This document shows positions 18,601 through 25,606 of a stretch of 41,396 nt of DNA, one piece after another; positions within the stretch are counted from its first letter, which is position 1, and every line of letters begins with the position of its first letter. Source of the stretch: Cryomorpha ignava. GTDB lineage: Bacteria; Bacteroidota; Bacteroidia; Flavobacteriales_D; Cryomorphaceae. The position numbers and the translations under genes are program-made. The stretch spans positions 1 to 41,396 of the forward strand of contig NZ_JAAGVY010000040.1 of NCBI RefSeq assembly GCF_010686655.1, given 5' to 3'. Under the pieces are notes generated by a model, which ran no database searches, was not told the origin of the DNA, and saw only the letters and a list, made by a program, of their open reading frames with translations.

Positions 18601-19473
18601 TCCAAAATTTACTTGTAAAGCACCCGGCTCAATCGGATACCCAAAGCCAAATACCACTGCACCCGCATATAGATTCCCATCATCATCGTAGCTGGCAGTA
18701 AAACCAAAAGAACTGCTAGTACTGCCAATATAGGATGAGAATGCAATTTCAGGATCAATTATCAGCTCACGTGATTTATCATAACCCTTTGGAAACTTAT
18801 AAGTAATAATATTTCCCTTCAATGAAAATTTACATGGCACTTCTTCAATATTACCCTCTTTATCAAGCTGATAAGCAAAAGGAGCCACTTCTGTGAAATC
18901 GCCTACACTTGTCTCTGCGATTAGCGCTCCATTTCTAATAAAGAGTTTATTATGTCCAGAAAATTCTACTTTGATAAGTTCAGGATTCGCATTTGGGGCA
19001 AGAATAAAATCATATTTCAAATTGCTTTGGTTAGCGCCAAACTGCACGTCGATGTTGGGATAAATATTCGGTATTTTCACACGATCGTAAGACCGTACGT
19101 TTGCTGCCCACTTTGAGGGATCATTTCCAATAAAGAAATTTTCGGTAGTGCGGGTATCTCTGCCTGTTATTGCTTTTTGACTTAAATCGGCTCCCAGAAA
19201 TTTCATTTTAAGCGTATGCGCTTTTCCAATCGGGTCAGCGTCGGAATTTCCAACCCAAGAATGCAATTTTTCGTAAAAGTCGCTTTCAACCATCATCAGC
19301 GTAAAGCCATCTCTATCAATATAGCCAATGGCTCCTCCGCTCTCGGTTTTAAACAATACATTTTCATGCCACTGACCTTTATTTTCTGTGTAGCGCGGAT
19401 TGCCTGCACTTACGTGAATAGACATAAATCCCAGACAAATAATCATGAGAAAAAAATGGCGCACTCCCTGCAT
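15613..19473 (-). CDS. Large secreted SBBP/PKD-domain protein with type B T9SS sorting domain
   Basis: The protein has 1,286 residues and a signal peptide at about 1-23. Residues 25-240 match the DUF7948-type N-terminal domain of Bacteroidota surface proteins (NPRYTENKGQWHENVLFK; YDRVKIPNIYPNIDVQFG). Residues 245-715 carry SBBP beta-propeller repeats (SSYIGSTSSSFGFTASYDDD, YSTYLGGTGNESPHSIVV, FFGGSESAEHVDGGTSRFD). A PKD domain follows at about 745-830. Then come four Ig-like repeats with the motif CPGE(T/S)VQLxATG...YLWSP(T/A)TGLS. Residues about 1198-1286 are the type B domain (YVPNSFTPDEDGLNDVFKAE, FKMEIYDRWGGLVF, GHVTLLR). It is exported by T9SS, probably as a surface adhesin. No PorP/SprF partner is adjacent; the nearest is about 9 kb away at 6232-7143. 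Confidence 0.9.
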   Translation of the reverse strand: MQGVRHFFLMIICLGFMSIHVSAGNPRYTENKGQWHENVLFKTESGGAIGYIDRDGFTLMMVESDFYEKLHSWVGNSDADPIGKAHTLKMKFLGADLSQKAITGRDTRTTENFFIGNDPSKWAANVRSYDRVKIPNIYPNIDVQFGANQSNLKYDFILAPNANPELIKVEFSGHNKLFIRNGALIAETSVGDFTEVAPFAYQLDKEGNIEEVPCKFSLKGNIITYKFPKGYDKSRELIIDPEIAFSSYIGSTSSSFGFTASYDDDGNLYAGAVVFGFGYPIEPGALQVNFGFGTVDCGISKFNSEGTDLLYSTYLGGTGNESPHSIVVSENGELYILGTTSSQNFPVTAGAYQSSHNGGSTTTAAGYTYENGSDIFVTKLNADGSAIAASTFIGGTSNDGLGAGTVLENNYGDKFRGEIVIDNAGNAYVASVTSSGNFPIVNGYASSLGGIISGVVFKLSSNLQNLIWSTYTGGNFSDSAVSLQLADDNSVYFTGGTTSTTLPTTPGAYQAIKAGGVDGYIGHVSADGSQLLACTYNGTDEFDQNYFVQLDTDGFVYVIGQSLGSYPISDGVYSNPNSGQYVQKFTPDLTASIWSTEVGSGSGGVDISPSAFLVTTCGQIYLSGWGGALNNSGSTNILPTTSNAFQTGTDGDDFYLMVLESDATDLVYGTFFGGSESAEHVDGGTSRFDKNGTVYQAVCAGCFGNSDFPTQPGVWSETNGSSLCNLAVMKFKLSSVNAVAEIDAPDIVCPGDVFNLVNQSVGADTFLWNMGDGFTTTDEETTYSFDDPGTYTIKLYAEDSQGCLTPDSTTVTVEVAELPEIETENPEPICPGETVQLNATGTATQYLWSPTTGLSSANIPNPVFFGNTSQDYTVSGSTICGTVTETVNVIVGSLDISVSEDQEICPGESVQLQATGGDTYLWSPATGLSAADVANPVASPLENITYEVLITSLEGCDVTEEISINVLPPAPVLDGKTQYVSCNGAAVYLSVSGASEYSWSPPTGLNYANIHNPIASPIHSGTYTVTGTNSCGSDVLEISVLVNEIAVSINVDSLVCYNERFTLTGFGADSYIWQPAELFINSKVNPAQAIIESSATITVTGFDSLGCYATESKFLRLFPRAIVRAGNDHILNFGEGVALESFSIYPITWDYSPYLSCLECNYPYASPPENTTFYATIVSPDGCVERDSVRVNIRGNIYVPNSFTPDEDGLNDVFKAEGVDISEFKMEIYDRWGGLVFMSENIDDGWNGSRRDGEFYCPADLYQYRIVARELQGDYFELKGHVTLLR

Positions 19474-19610
19474 TAGATAAAATTACACAATTATGACGAG
19501 CACTGGGTCCAAAAGGTTGGTAAATGGCTTGTTAAATCTCCCTTTAGGGGAATATAAACTTGCTCTATGTTGTAATTCCAAACTTCAATAAACCTTTCAA
19601 AAATTACCAG

Positions 19611-19618
19611 TATCTTTG
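19611..19618 (+). promoter_or_regulatory. -7 promoter element of the amidophosphoribosyltransferase gene
   Basis: TATCTTTG is a perfect TAnnTTTG element. Transcription would begin near 19624. This excludes the ATG-like upstream extension at 19560 and supports ATG at 19647 as the start. Confidence 0.6.
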
Positions 19619-19646
19619 CAGCTTCATTCACCACCGTGAATATTCT

Positions 19647-21548
19647 ATGAGCGATTCTATCAAGCATGAGTGCGGAATAGCACTCCTTCGGCTCAAAAAA
19701 CCATTGCCATTTTACCGTGAAAAATACGGGACGTCATTCTACGGCCTGAATAAATTGTATCTCCTTATGGAGAAGCAGCACAACCGCGGACAAGATGGAG
19801 CTGGTGTAGCCAATATTAAATTAGACATGAAGCCCGGCAACAGGTTTATAAGCAGGGTAAGGTCAAATAGTCAACGGCCAATTCAAGATGTTTTTGACGA
19901 CATAAACTCACGCTTCCGTCAGTTGGAAGACACTGATCCTGAGAAATTGAAGGATGTTGAGTGGTTAAAGCAAAATGTAGGTTTTACCGGCGAGTTGTTC
20001 TTAGGTCACGTGCGTTATGGTACATTTGGCCACAATGGCATTGAAAGTTGCCACCCGTTTCTGCGTCAGAATAACTGGAAAACCAGAAACTTAGTTGTTG
20101 CCGGAAACTTTAACCTGACCAATGTCGATGAGCTTTTTGATCTGCTTGTGAGTATTGGCCAGCACCCAAAAGAAAAATCTGATACAGTAACAGTACTTGA
20201 AAAGATCGGTCATTTTCTGGATGAAGAAAACGATCGAATAGTTGACAAATACCGATCACTAGGCTACAGCAAGAAAGATATTACAGCCAAGATAATTGAG
20301 CATTTAAATCTGCCCGAAATATTAAAACAAGCAGCTGAAGATTGGGATGGTGGCTACGCTATGGCGGGGCTTTTGGGCCAAGGAGATGCCTTTGTACTTC
20401 GCGACCCAAACGGTATTCGTCCCGCTTTCTACTACGAAGATGATGAAGTGGTAGTAGTAGCATCTGAACGTCCTGTTATTCAAACTGCTTTTAACCTTAC
20501 GGCAGATAAAATCAAAGAAATTCCCCCTGGAAATGCTTTGATTGTAGCCCATGACTGCAAAGTTTCGCTTCATGAAATACGCACTCCCGGCAAACGATTA
20601 GCATGCTCGTTCGAGCGTATTTACTTTTCGCGCGGAAGCGACAAAGATATTTACAAGGAGCGACTTGAGCTGGGTAGAACAATGGTACAAAGTGTTATGA
20701 AAACCATTGACAATGATATTGATAACAGCGTTTTCAGCTTCATTCCAAACACCGCCGAAGTAGCTTTTTACGGCATGATGAAAGGGCTTGAAGATGAGTT
20801 GAATGACCAAAAATTTAAGCTCATTTCAAAACTTGGCTCCGATTCTACACCCGAAAAATTACGTGAAATTCTGTCTATGCGTCCCCGTATGGAAAAAATT
20901 GCGGTAAAGGACGCCAAGCTCCGCACTTTTATTACGCAAGATGAAGCGCGTGATGATATGGTAGCTCACGTGTATGATGTTACCTACGGCGTAGTGCGCC
21001 GCGGCGTTGACAATTTGGTGGTTATTGACGATAGCATCGTGCGCGGTACAACCTTAAGGCAAAGTATTATTCGGATTTTAAACAGACTTGAGCCACGTAA
21101 AATAGTCATTGTTTCAAGCGCTCCACAAATACGCTACCCCGATTGCTACGGAATTGATATGGCACGCCTTGGTGATTTTGTTGCTTTTCAGGCGGCTATT
21201 GCCTTAAATCGTGAAACCGGAAATCAAAAGCGTATTGATGCCGTTTACAAAAAGTGCAAGAATCAGGAAAAGCTTCATAAATCTGAAATCAAGAATTACG
21301 TAAAAGAGATTTATGATCCCTATTCTTACGAAGAGATTTCAGCCAAAATTTCCGAACTTCTCACTCCAGAGGATACTAAGTGCCAAGTGGATATTGTTTA
21401 TCAAACCATTGAAGGCCTTCATCATGCTTGTCCTGATAATCTGGGCGATTGGTATTTTTCCGGAAACTATCCAACAGCGGGAGGTAATAAAGTGGTGAAT
21501 CGTGCTTTTATTAATTGGTTCGAAGGGAGTAAGGAGAGGGCTTATTAG
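19647..21548 (+). CDS. Amidophosphoribosyltransferase (long Bacteroidota form)
   Basis: The protein has 633 residues. The N-terminal Ntn glutaminase domain begins MSDSIKHECGIALLRL, with Cys9 as the expected nucleophile after removal of a short propeptide. It continues with QHNRGQDGAG, LGHVRYGTFG, GNFNLTNVDELF and LRDPNGIRPAFYY. The C-terminal phosphoribosyltransferase domain has the PRPP-binding motif NLVVIDDSIVRGTTLRQS. The enzyme makes 5-phosphoribosylamine from PRPP and glutamine, the first step of purine synthesis. It is about 130 residues longer than typical PurF, with insertions in the glutaminase domain (about 60-115) and at the C-terminus. From memory, a long paralogue is common in this phylum beside ordinary PurF, so a side role is possible. 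It is divergent from the 15613-19473 gene. Confidence 0.88.
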   Translation: MSDSIKHECGIALLRLKKPLPFYREKYGTSFYGLNKLYLLMEKQHNRGQDGAGVANIKLDMKPGNRFISRVRSNSQRPIQDVFDDINSRFRQLEDTDPEKLKDVEWLKQNVGFTGELFLGHVRYGTFGHNGIESCHPFLRQNNWKTRNLVVAGNFNLTNVDELFDLLVSIGQHPKEKSDTVTVLEKIGHFLDEENDRIVDKYRSLGYSKKDITAKIIEHLNLPEILKQAAEDWDGGYAMAGLLGQGDAFVLRDPNGIRPAFYYEDDEVVVVASERPVIQTAFNLTADKIKEIPPGNALIVAHDCKVSLHEIRTPGKRLACSFERIYFSRGSDKDIYKERLELGRTMVQSVMKTIDNDIDNSVFSFIPNTAEVAFYGMMKGLEDELNDQKFKLISKLGSDSTPEKLREILSMRPRMEKIAVKDAKLRTFITQDEARDDMVAHVYDVTYGVVRRGVDNLVVIDDSIVRGTTLRQSIIRILNRLEPRKIVIVSSAPQIRYPDCYGIDMARLGDFVAFQAAIALNRETGNQKRIDAVYKKCKNQEKLHKSEIKNYVKEIYDPYSYEEISAKISELLTPEDTKCQVDIVYQTIEGLHHACPDNLGDWYFSGNYPTAGGNKVVNRAFINWFEGSKERAY

Positions 21549-21744
21549 GTGGTTTGTTCTTGGTTTTTTGTGATTGGTGATTGGTGTTTAGTTTTTGGAA
21601 AGGTTAAAAGGATGTCTGTGCTGTCCGGAATGAATGATTTAAGACAAACTTTGTTATTCAGATTTCTTCATTCGCAAGAATTTCCTTTTTTTGGATTTAG
21701 AAACGCGGGTTTCTAAACGCTCTGTTTTCAAAACTCCAAAACCA

Positions 21745-22647
21745 ATGGCTCCAAAATCATGTTTGAAAAATCCCTTATTTCTGCTTTGTCTATTGACCAT
21801 TTCCGCTTTTGAAACAGCTGCTCAAAACACGATTTCTAATGCAGACTCAACCTTTTACCGTCAAAAAATAGCAGAGCTTGACAGCGCATTAGCCATCAAT
21901 GGTATTGGAAATTCCAGAGTTTACAATCTAGCAGCCTATCATTCACTACTTGGCGAAAAACAAGCATCGATATCTTATTTGCAAATGGCTGTTGACAATG
22001 GTTTGATTATTTTAAATGCTAATGTAGATCCTGATTTAGAGAATGCAAGAACAGCAGAAGAGTGGCCGGCAATTCGCAAAAAGATTATTGGAAACTGGTA
22101 TAAATATTACCCTTTCGGGGATGCTCACTATGCGCTGGAGTTGATTAAAATGAGAGATAATTATCTGCGGAAGCGAGAACAAGTTGAAAAGGACAAAGAA
22201 AAGTATGGCGATGAATCTGACGAATATTGGATGACGATTAAGGAAACGCGAAGAATAGCTACAGAGAACGGCGAAAAATTAGACAGCCTTATTAACCTTC
22301 ATGGTTGGCCGAGACAGAATTTTGTGGGCCAGGCACAAACCAGAGCCGCGGCAGTTGTGATGATATATAGCGATGTGGACATCCAAAAAAAGTATATAAA
22401 CGAAATTGAAAAAGCTGTGGAGTACAATGAAATTGAAGGCAGATACCTTGCAATTATTCGCGATAAAATTCTAATTTCCGATGGTGAAAAACAGCTCTAT
22501 GGCACCCAGTACTTGTACAATGATTCGACAGAGATGATGGAAATTGCGCCAATTGAGAATGAGATAGATCTGGATAAGCGTAGAATTGAATTGGGGTTGG
22601 ATTCTATGGATGTTTATTTGGAAGGACTGAATGTGATTCGGAAATGA
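21745..22647 (+). CDS. Exported DUF6624 family protein
   Basis: The protein has 300 residues from the ATG at 21745. That start gives a normal signal peptide (NPLFLLCLLTISAFETAAQN), whereas the ATG at 21691 would add 18 charged residues in front of it. Residues about 30-110 look like a TPR-type helical repeat with YNLAAYHSLLGEKQASISYL. Residues about 170-290 match the DUF6624 pattern: KLDSLINLHGWPRQNFVGQ, AAAVVMIYSDVDIQKKYI, YLAIIRDKILISDGEKQLYG. The function of the family is not established. It is predicted to be periplasmic. It stands between the purine enzyme and an antitoxin gene, each on separate spacing, so no operon is implied. Confidence 0.75.
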   Translation: MAPKSCLKNPLFLLCLLTISAFETAAQNTISNADSTFYRQKIAELDSALAINGIGNSRVYNLAAYHSLLGEKQASISYLQMAVDNGLIILNANVDPDLENARTAEEWPAIRKKIIGNWYKYYPFGDAHYALELIKMRDNYLRKREQVEKDKEKYGDESDEYWMTIKETRRIATENGEKLDSLINLHGWPRQNFVGQAQTRAAAVVMIYSDVDIQKKYINEIEKAVEYNEIEGRYLAIIRDKILISDGEKQLYGTQYLYNDSTEMMEIAPIENEIDLDKRRIELGLDSMDVYLEGLNVIRK

Positions 22648-22731
22648 TTTAACGCACTCCGAAGATTCAAAAAGTAGTCAAAAATTTATAATGGAGATAA
22701 TCGCTACTTTAGCTTATCAAAACCAGGTCTG

Positions 22732-22980
22732 ATGAAATCGAAATTAACATTATCAATTAATGAGCAGGTTATTTCCGATTCAAAGAAATACGCCCGTAAT
22801 CATGGAAGGAGCTTGTCAAGTATTGTGGAAGAATATCTCGAAACTTTGGTTAGCAACGAAAACGTAAGGCTGTTAGATATTGTACAGGAATTGAAGGGTT
22901 CAGTAAAGACACCAGAAGATTTCACTTCGTATAAGGAAACTCTGGAAGATGCTTTGTTAGAAAAATACATTAAAAGTTGA
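22732..22980 (+). CDS. Orphan ribbon-helix-helix antitoxin (DUF6364-like)
   Basis: The protein has 82 residues. The N-terminal KSKLTLSINEQVISDSKKYA followed by HGRSLSSIVEEYLETL is the ribbon-helix-helix pattern of VapB/DUF6364-type antitoxins. The C-terminal half would bind and neutralise a PIN-domain toxin. In the family the toxin gene follows directly. Here 22981-23088 contains no open frame for it, and the next gene is the convergent HipT-like kinase. It therefore appears to be an antitoxin left without its toxin, or one now acting alone as a regulator. ATG at 22732 is the only start. Confidence 0.7.
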   Translation: MKSKLTLSINEQVISDSKKYARNHGRSLSSIVEEYLETLVSNENVRLLDIVQELKGSVKTPEDFTSYKETLEDALLEKYIKS

Positions 22981-23088
22981 TTTCGCAACCTTGAAGCTCA
23001 GAAAGTAATTAATTTGAATAAAATAGAGATGGACTAACCCTTGAAACCATTCCCTGTTAATAGCACTTCTCACCATTCTCGCCGAGCG

Positions 23089-24045
23089 TTATCCACTAAT
23101 CCCAATCTGCTCCTTCTTTTTATCCACCAGTTCCTTAAACTCAACCTTGCGTTCCTGTGTAAGAAAGCTATTGTCAATAAGTTCTGGCCAATTTGCCATT
23201 CCTTTTTCAATACGATTCCAAAGATTGTCAATAGCTTTTGGTGGGATACCCGCTCTTTGCATTGCCAAGTTAAAATCATTCCTTTTTATTTTCTGCTTCT
23301 TGCCATTTAAGTTCAATGCCAAGTCTTCGGTATCATCGGGCAGTAGCAATTGCGAAGCAATTATATCATAAGCCGGCGACAGTTGATATGAATTGTCCGA
23401 GAACGCGATAAGCGAAAAGTTCTTTAAGTGCATATCGTTATTGCCCATTAAAAACGAAACAATGACTTGCTCATAAAAATGAACTATGTCTTTCAACGGA
23501 TTTCTTGAATAGGTTAAAATCCCCTTTGCAATTTGCTCGTAAGAGCCGCGGTACTTATGCTCTGTTAACCGTTCTGTAAATTGGCAAGCATCTTCCATAG
23601 CAAATTTATCTCCATTCGCATTTCGATCAATCCGCTTGGTTAGATAGGCAAGTTCACCACTTTTCAAGGGTATTAGCAAGTTTGGAACAGTCGCAATACC
23701 ACAAGCATTTGTCAAAAGCATACACAGAGCTTCCAATTCTGGCATTTGCGGATATGGCGCAAAAGGTGGTTTTAAGATAAATTTTCCGTGTAAGGCACCA
23801 ACAATAGTTAACCGATTTTCTGTTTTTCCTTTCTTAAAATCAAGCGATAGTTTTGGCTGAACACCTGTAACTGTGATGCGTTGAGCTACATTCTCTTCGG
23901 CGAGATTTTCAATATCTGCCAAGTTATATTCTAATAACTCCACTGTTAGATCCCTTCCCCAGAAGTTGGCAAGGCAAGTTTGATGATATCGTGAATCACC
24001 TGGGTTTAAAGCCGTATGACAAGCCAGACAATTATTCATTTCCAA
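23089..24045 (-). CDS. hipT: HipT-like serine/threonine kinase toxin (HipA C-terminal type)
   Basis: The protein has 318 residues and lacks the HipA N-terminal subdomain, which is encoded separately just upstream. An N-terminal Cys cluster (Cys6, Cys9, Cys24 with nearby His) suggests a metal knuckle. The Gly-rich loop reads RITVTGVQPKLSLDF (Thr58, Thr60). The ATP-binding lysine is probably Lys92 (FILKPP). The catalytic loop GNNDMHLKNFSL gives Asp204 as catalytic residue, and Asp227 (SPAYDIIAS) binds metal. The 23-residue spacing is as in the E. coli O127 HipT that I recall. Such kinases phosphorylate aminoacyl-tRNA synthetases and stop translation (TrpRS for HipT, GltX for HipA). The target here is unknown. 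All kinase residues are intact, so it is probably active. It overlaps hipS by 14 bp. Confidence 0.88.
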   Translation of the reverse strand: MEMNNCLACHTALNPGDSRYHQTCLANFWGRDLTVELLEYNLADIENLAEENVAQRITVTGVQPKLSLDFKKGKTENRLTIVGALHGKFILKPPFAPYPQMPELEALCMLLTNACGIATVPNLLIPLKSGELAYLTKRIDRNANGDKFAMEDACQFTERLTEHKYRGSYEQIAKGILTYSRNPLKDIVHFYEQVIVSFLMGNNDMHLKNFSLIAFSDNSYQLSPAYDIIASQLLLPDDTEDLALNLNGKKQKIKRNDFNLAMQRAGIPPKAIDNLWNRIEKGMANWPELIDNSFLTQERKVEFKELVDKKKEQIGISG

Positions 24046-24349
24046 TTACGCTTACATTTCCAATGCAATCTCGGCAAGCAGCCAACAGCAAACCCATGCG
24101 ATCTCGCGGATTGATTTTCCAATTCTTTTCTACAATTTCAAGTAGCCATCCTTCAGGTATTAATCCATCAAAAAAGGGAAACATGAAATCCGATTTAAAG
24201 GCATCCACCTGAAGTGGTAATGTCAATGAAACAGGTGTAGTTTTGGCCAATTTCAAATAGACTGAATCATACTGAAAGCTGTAACCTTCATCATGTTCAG
24301 CTATTAAGCCTGCCTTTAGATTATTTACCCAAACTTCTCCTTGTCTCAT
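24032..24349 (-). CDS. hipS: HipS-like protein (HipA N-terminal subdomain 1)
   Basis: The protein has 105 residues. It matches the first N-terminal subdomain of HipA as a stand-alone protein: GEVWVNNLKAGLIAE, TPVSLTLPL, FPFFDGLIPEGWLLEIV, RMGLLLAACRDCIGNVSV. In the tripartite HipBST system of enteropathogenic E. coli this small protein, not HipB, is the main kinase inhibitor. It is reported to place a tryptophan in the kinase active site. Trp68 here is the obvious candidate. It overlaps hipB by 29 bp and hipT by 14 bp, which implies coupled translation. The fold assignment is firm; the antitoxin role is inferred from that precedent. Confidence 0.83.
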   Translation of the reverse strand: MRQGEVWVNNLKAGLIAEHDEGYSFQYDSVYLKLAKTTPVSLTLPLQVDAFKSDFMFPFFDGLIPEGWLLEIVEKNWKINPRDRMGLLLAACRDCIGNVSVIGNE

Positions 24350-24563
24350 CGCTTAGTGGTGTTGGGGTTAATTGATGACCAAAAAAGAGTAAAACCTGGT
24401 TTACCTTATCAGTCATTAAGTTCGGCTTTCCTTGTTCCAGATCGCGCACAAACCGCAATCCTACTCCAGTCAAATCTGATAATTCAAATTGGGTCATCTT
24501 GCTCTCTTTTCTGCGTGATCTTACAAATTCAGACGTTGCATTATTTCGATTCCAATTTTTCAC
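24321..24563 (-). CDS. hipB: HipB-like helix-turn-helix antitoxin/repressor
   Basis: The protein has 80 residues from a GTG start at 24563. An XRE-type helix-turn-helix spans about residues 11-65 (EFVRSRRKESKMTQFELSDL, then VGLRFVRDLEQGKPNLM, VNQVLLFFGHQL), close to the Y4mF/HipB type. In HipA/HipBST systems this protein binds operators in its own promoter and autorepresses. Three palindromes immediately upstream (24567-24664) are the likely sites, and the first ends 4 bp before the start codon. GTG is preferred because the only internal Met (residue 23) would remove the first helix. It is the first gene of a three-gene operon. Confidence 0.85.
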   Translation of the reverse strand: MKNWNRNNATSEFVRSRRKESKMTQFELSDLTGVGLRFVRDLEQGKPNLMTDKVNQVLLFFGHQLTPTPLSDETRRSLGK

Positions 24564-24566
24564 TTG

Positions 24567-24584
24567 TATACCTTTACGGGTACA
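24567..24584. promoter_or_regulatory. HipB operator palindrome O1
   Basis: TATACCTTTACGGGTACA is an imperfect palindrome with half-sites TATACC and GGGTA. It lies directly upstream of the hipB GTG and is the least symmetric of the three sites. Binding here would cover the ribosome-binding region or transcript start. Confidence 0.75.
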
Positions 24585-24606
24585 ATATAAGATTTTGTTT
24601 CATATT

Positions 24607-24624
24607 TATACCTTTTGGGGTATA
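24607..24624. promoter_or_regulatory. HipB operator palindrome O2
   Basis: TATACCTTTTGGGGTATA has half-sites TATACC and GGTATA. It starts exactly 40 bp from O1. The sequence between O1 and O2 should contain the hipB promoter (minus-strand TATATTG-like element). Confidence 0.78.
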
Positions 24625-24646
24625 TGTTTGATTTATTTATGTCTTT

Positions 24647-24664
24647 TATACCTTTATGGGTATA
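24647..24664. promoter_or_regulatory. HipB operator palindrome O3
   Basis: TATACCTTTATGGGTATA is the third copy and starts exactly 40 bp from O2. The regular spacing, close to four helical turns, puts all three sites on one face of the DNA. Confidence 0.78.
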
Positions 24665-25096
24665 ATCGATAAATAAGCTTTACCAATGCTCACGCTCGCC
24701 CCATTGCATTCCTCTTGGCGAAAAGCCTCGTCGGATGCAGAAAGGGGCGAGCCTATTGCACGTCTTAGCGTTCCGCGAAACACGCTAATTTATTAAAGTC
24801 AAAGATTTAAGTTGCGTTGCATTTATTGGATGAAATAACTCCCTTACAAGAAGTGTGTGGTGGTGCCCTTTAGGGATAGGGTGCGGGAAGGCATTGAATA
24901 GCAAGCGTATATGACGAATCTAAATTTCCGCCGTCTAAATTTTACAAACGATGTGTAAGATTAGACGACCTTTAGGGAGTGGCTACGTAAGTAAAAGTTC
25001 CCAAGCTATAAACTTGGCGACCGGGCAAGTCGTAATTCCACTTTCAAGCAGGTTTCAAACTACACATCGTAATTCCGAAATTCGTAATGCAAAAAC
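24665..25096. other. Intergenic region with inverted repeat, no gene
   Basis: This gap of about 430 bp separates the hip promoter region from the 3' end of the suf operon. An inverted repeat has GCTCGCCCC at 24694-24702 and GGGGCGAGC at 24744-24752, with a further short GCAT pairing inside. A GC-rich segment at 24863-24895 (GCCCTTTAGGGATAGGGTGC) resembles one at 15381-15420. A reversed CTCCCTAAAGG element lies near 24968. No coding frame is supported. Confidence 0.5.
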
Positions 25097-25606
25097 CTAC
25101 TTCCTCTTATAAACCGGCACAGTGCTACAAGGCTCGCCAAACATAAGCGACTTTACAACCGGAGTCAATCGCGCCGCCAATGCCCCAAAAGCAGAAAAGT
25201 CAATCGCTTTATCACCACAGCCTTTCACCATTACTCGCTGATCGCGAAACTCTTCTAAATCCAGTTTTTCGATACGCTGGAGCACAATATAAGATGCATA
25301 TTCCGCAGGTTTACCGAAGTAGATGTGCTGCGTATGCGGAGCAAGCGACGAAGCAATAAGCATAAAAGCCCAATTGGGAACAATGGCATCGACACTGCAA
25401 AAAACCGCAACATACTTATTGTCAAAAGCAGACCAATCTGTTTCAGAAATATAGGCTCTAAAATCTTTTTCCTTTAAGGCAATTCCCTGCCATAACTGGC
25501 TCGCAATATCGATAGTCTGAATCTCTTCGTCAGAAGTAAACCGACTCATCTCCAAAACATTGAGACCGGCATTCGCGATTTTATTTACAATTGGCTTATC
25601 GTCCAT
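25097..25606 (-). CDS. DUF2480 family protein, last gene of the suf operon
   Basis: The protein has 169 residues and begins KPIVNKIANAGLNVLEMSRF, the usual start of the Bacteroidota DUF2480 family. It is cytoplasmic, with no signal peptide or membrane segment. It has three cysteines (CSVDA, VKGCGDK, GEPCSTVPVY) but no known catalytic motif. It abuts sufT (stop and start share position 25606). In this phylum the family regularly sits in or beside SUF operons, so an accessory role in Fe-S assembly is likely but unproven. Confidence 0.85.
   Translation of the reverse strand: MDDKPIVNKIANAGLNVLEMSRFTSDEEIQTIDIASQLWQGIALKEKDFRAYISETDWSAFDNKYVAVFCSVDAIVPNWAFMLIASSLAPHTQHIYFGKPAEYASYIVLQRIEKLDLEEFRDQRVMVKGCGDKAIDFSAFGALAARLTPVVKSLMFGEPCSTVPVYKRK

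Noticed and set aside
19560..19646. 29-residue N-terminal extension of the amidophosphoribosyltransferase
   Set aside because: It precedes the promoter element at 19611-19618, and the Ntn nucleophile must lie near the mature N-terminus.
22981..23088. Missing PIN-toxin gene after the antitoxin
   Set aside because: All frames in this 108-bp gap are too short or lack PIN motifs, so no toxin feature is called.
24567..24664. Three palindromes as a replication iteron or attachment site
   Set aside because: Their position directly before hipB and their palindromic form fit autorepressor operators; no replication or integrase gene is near.
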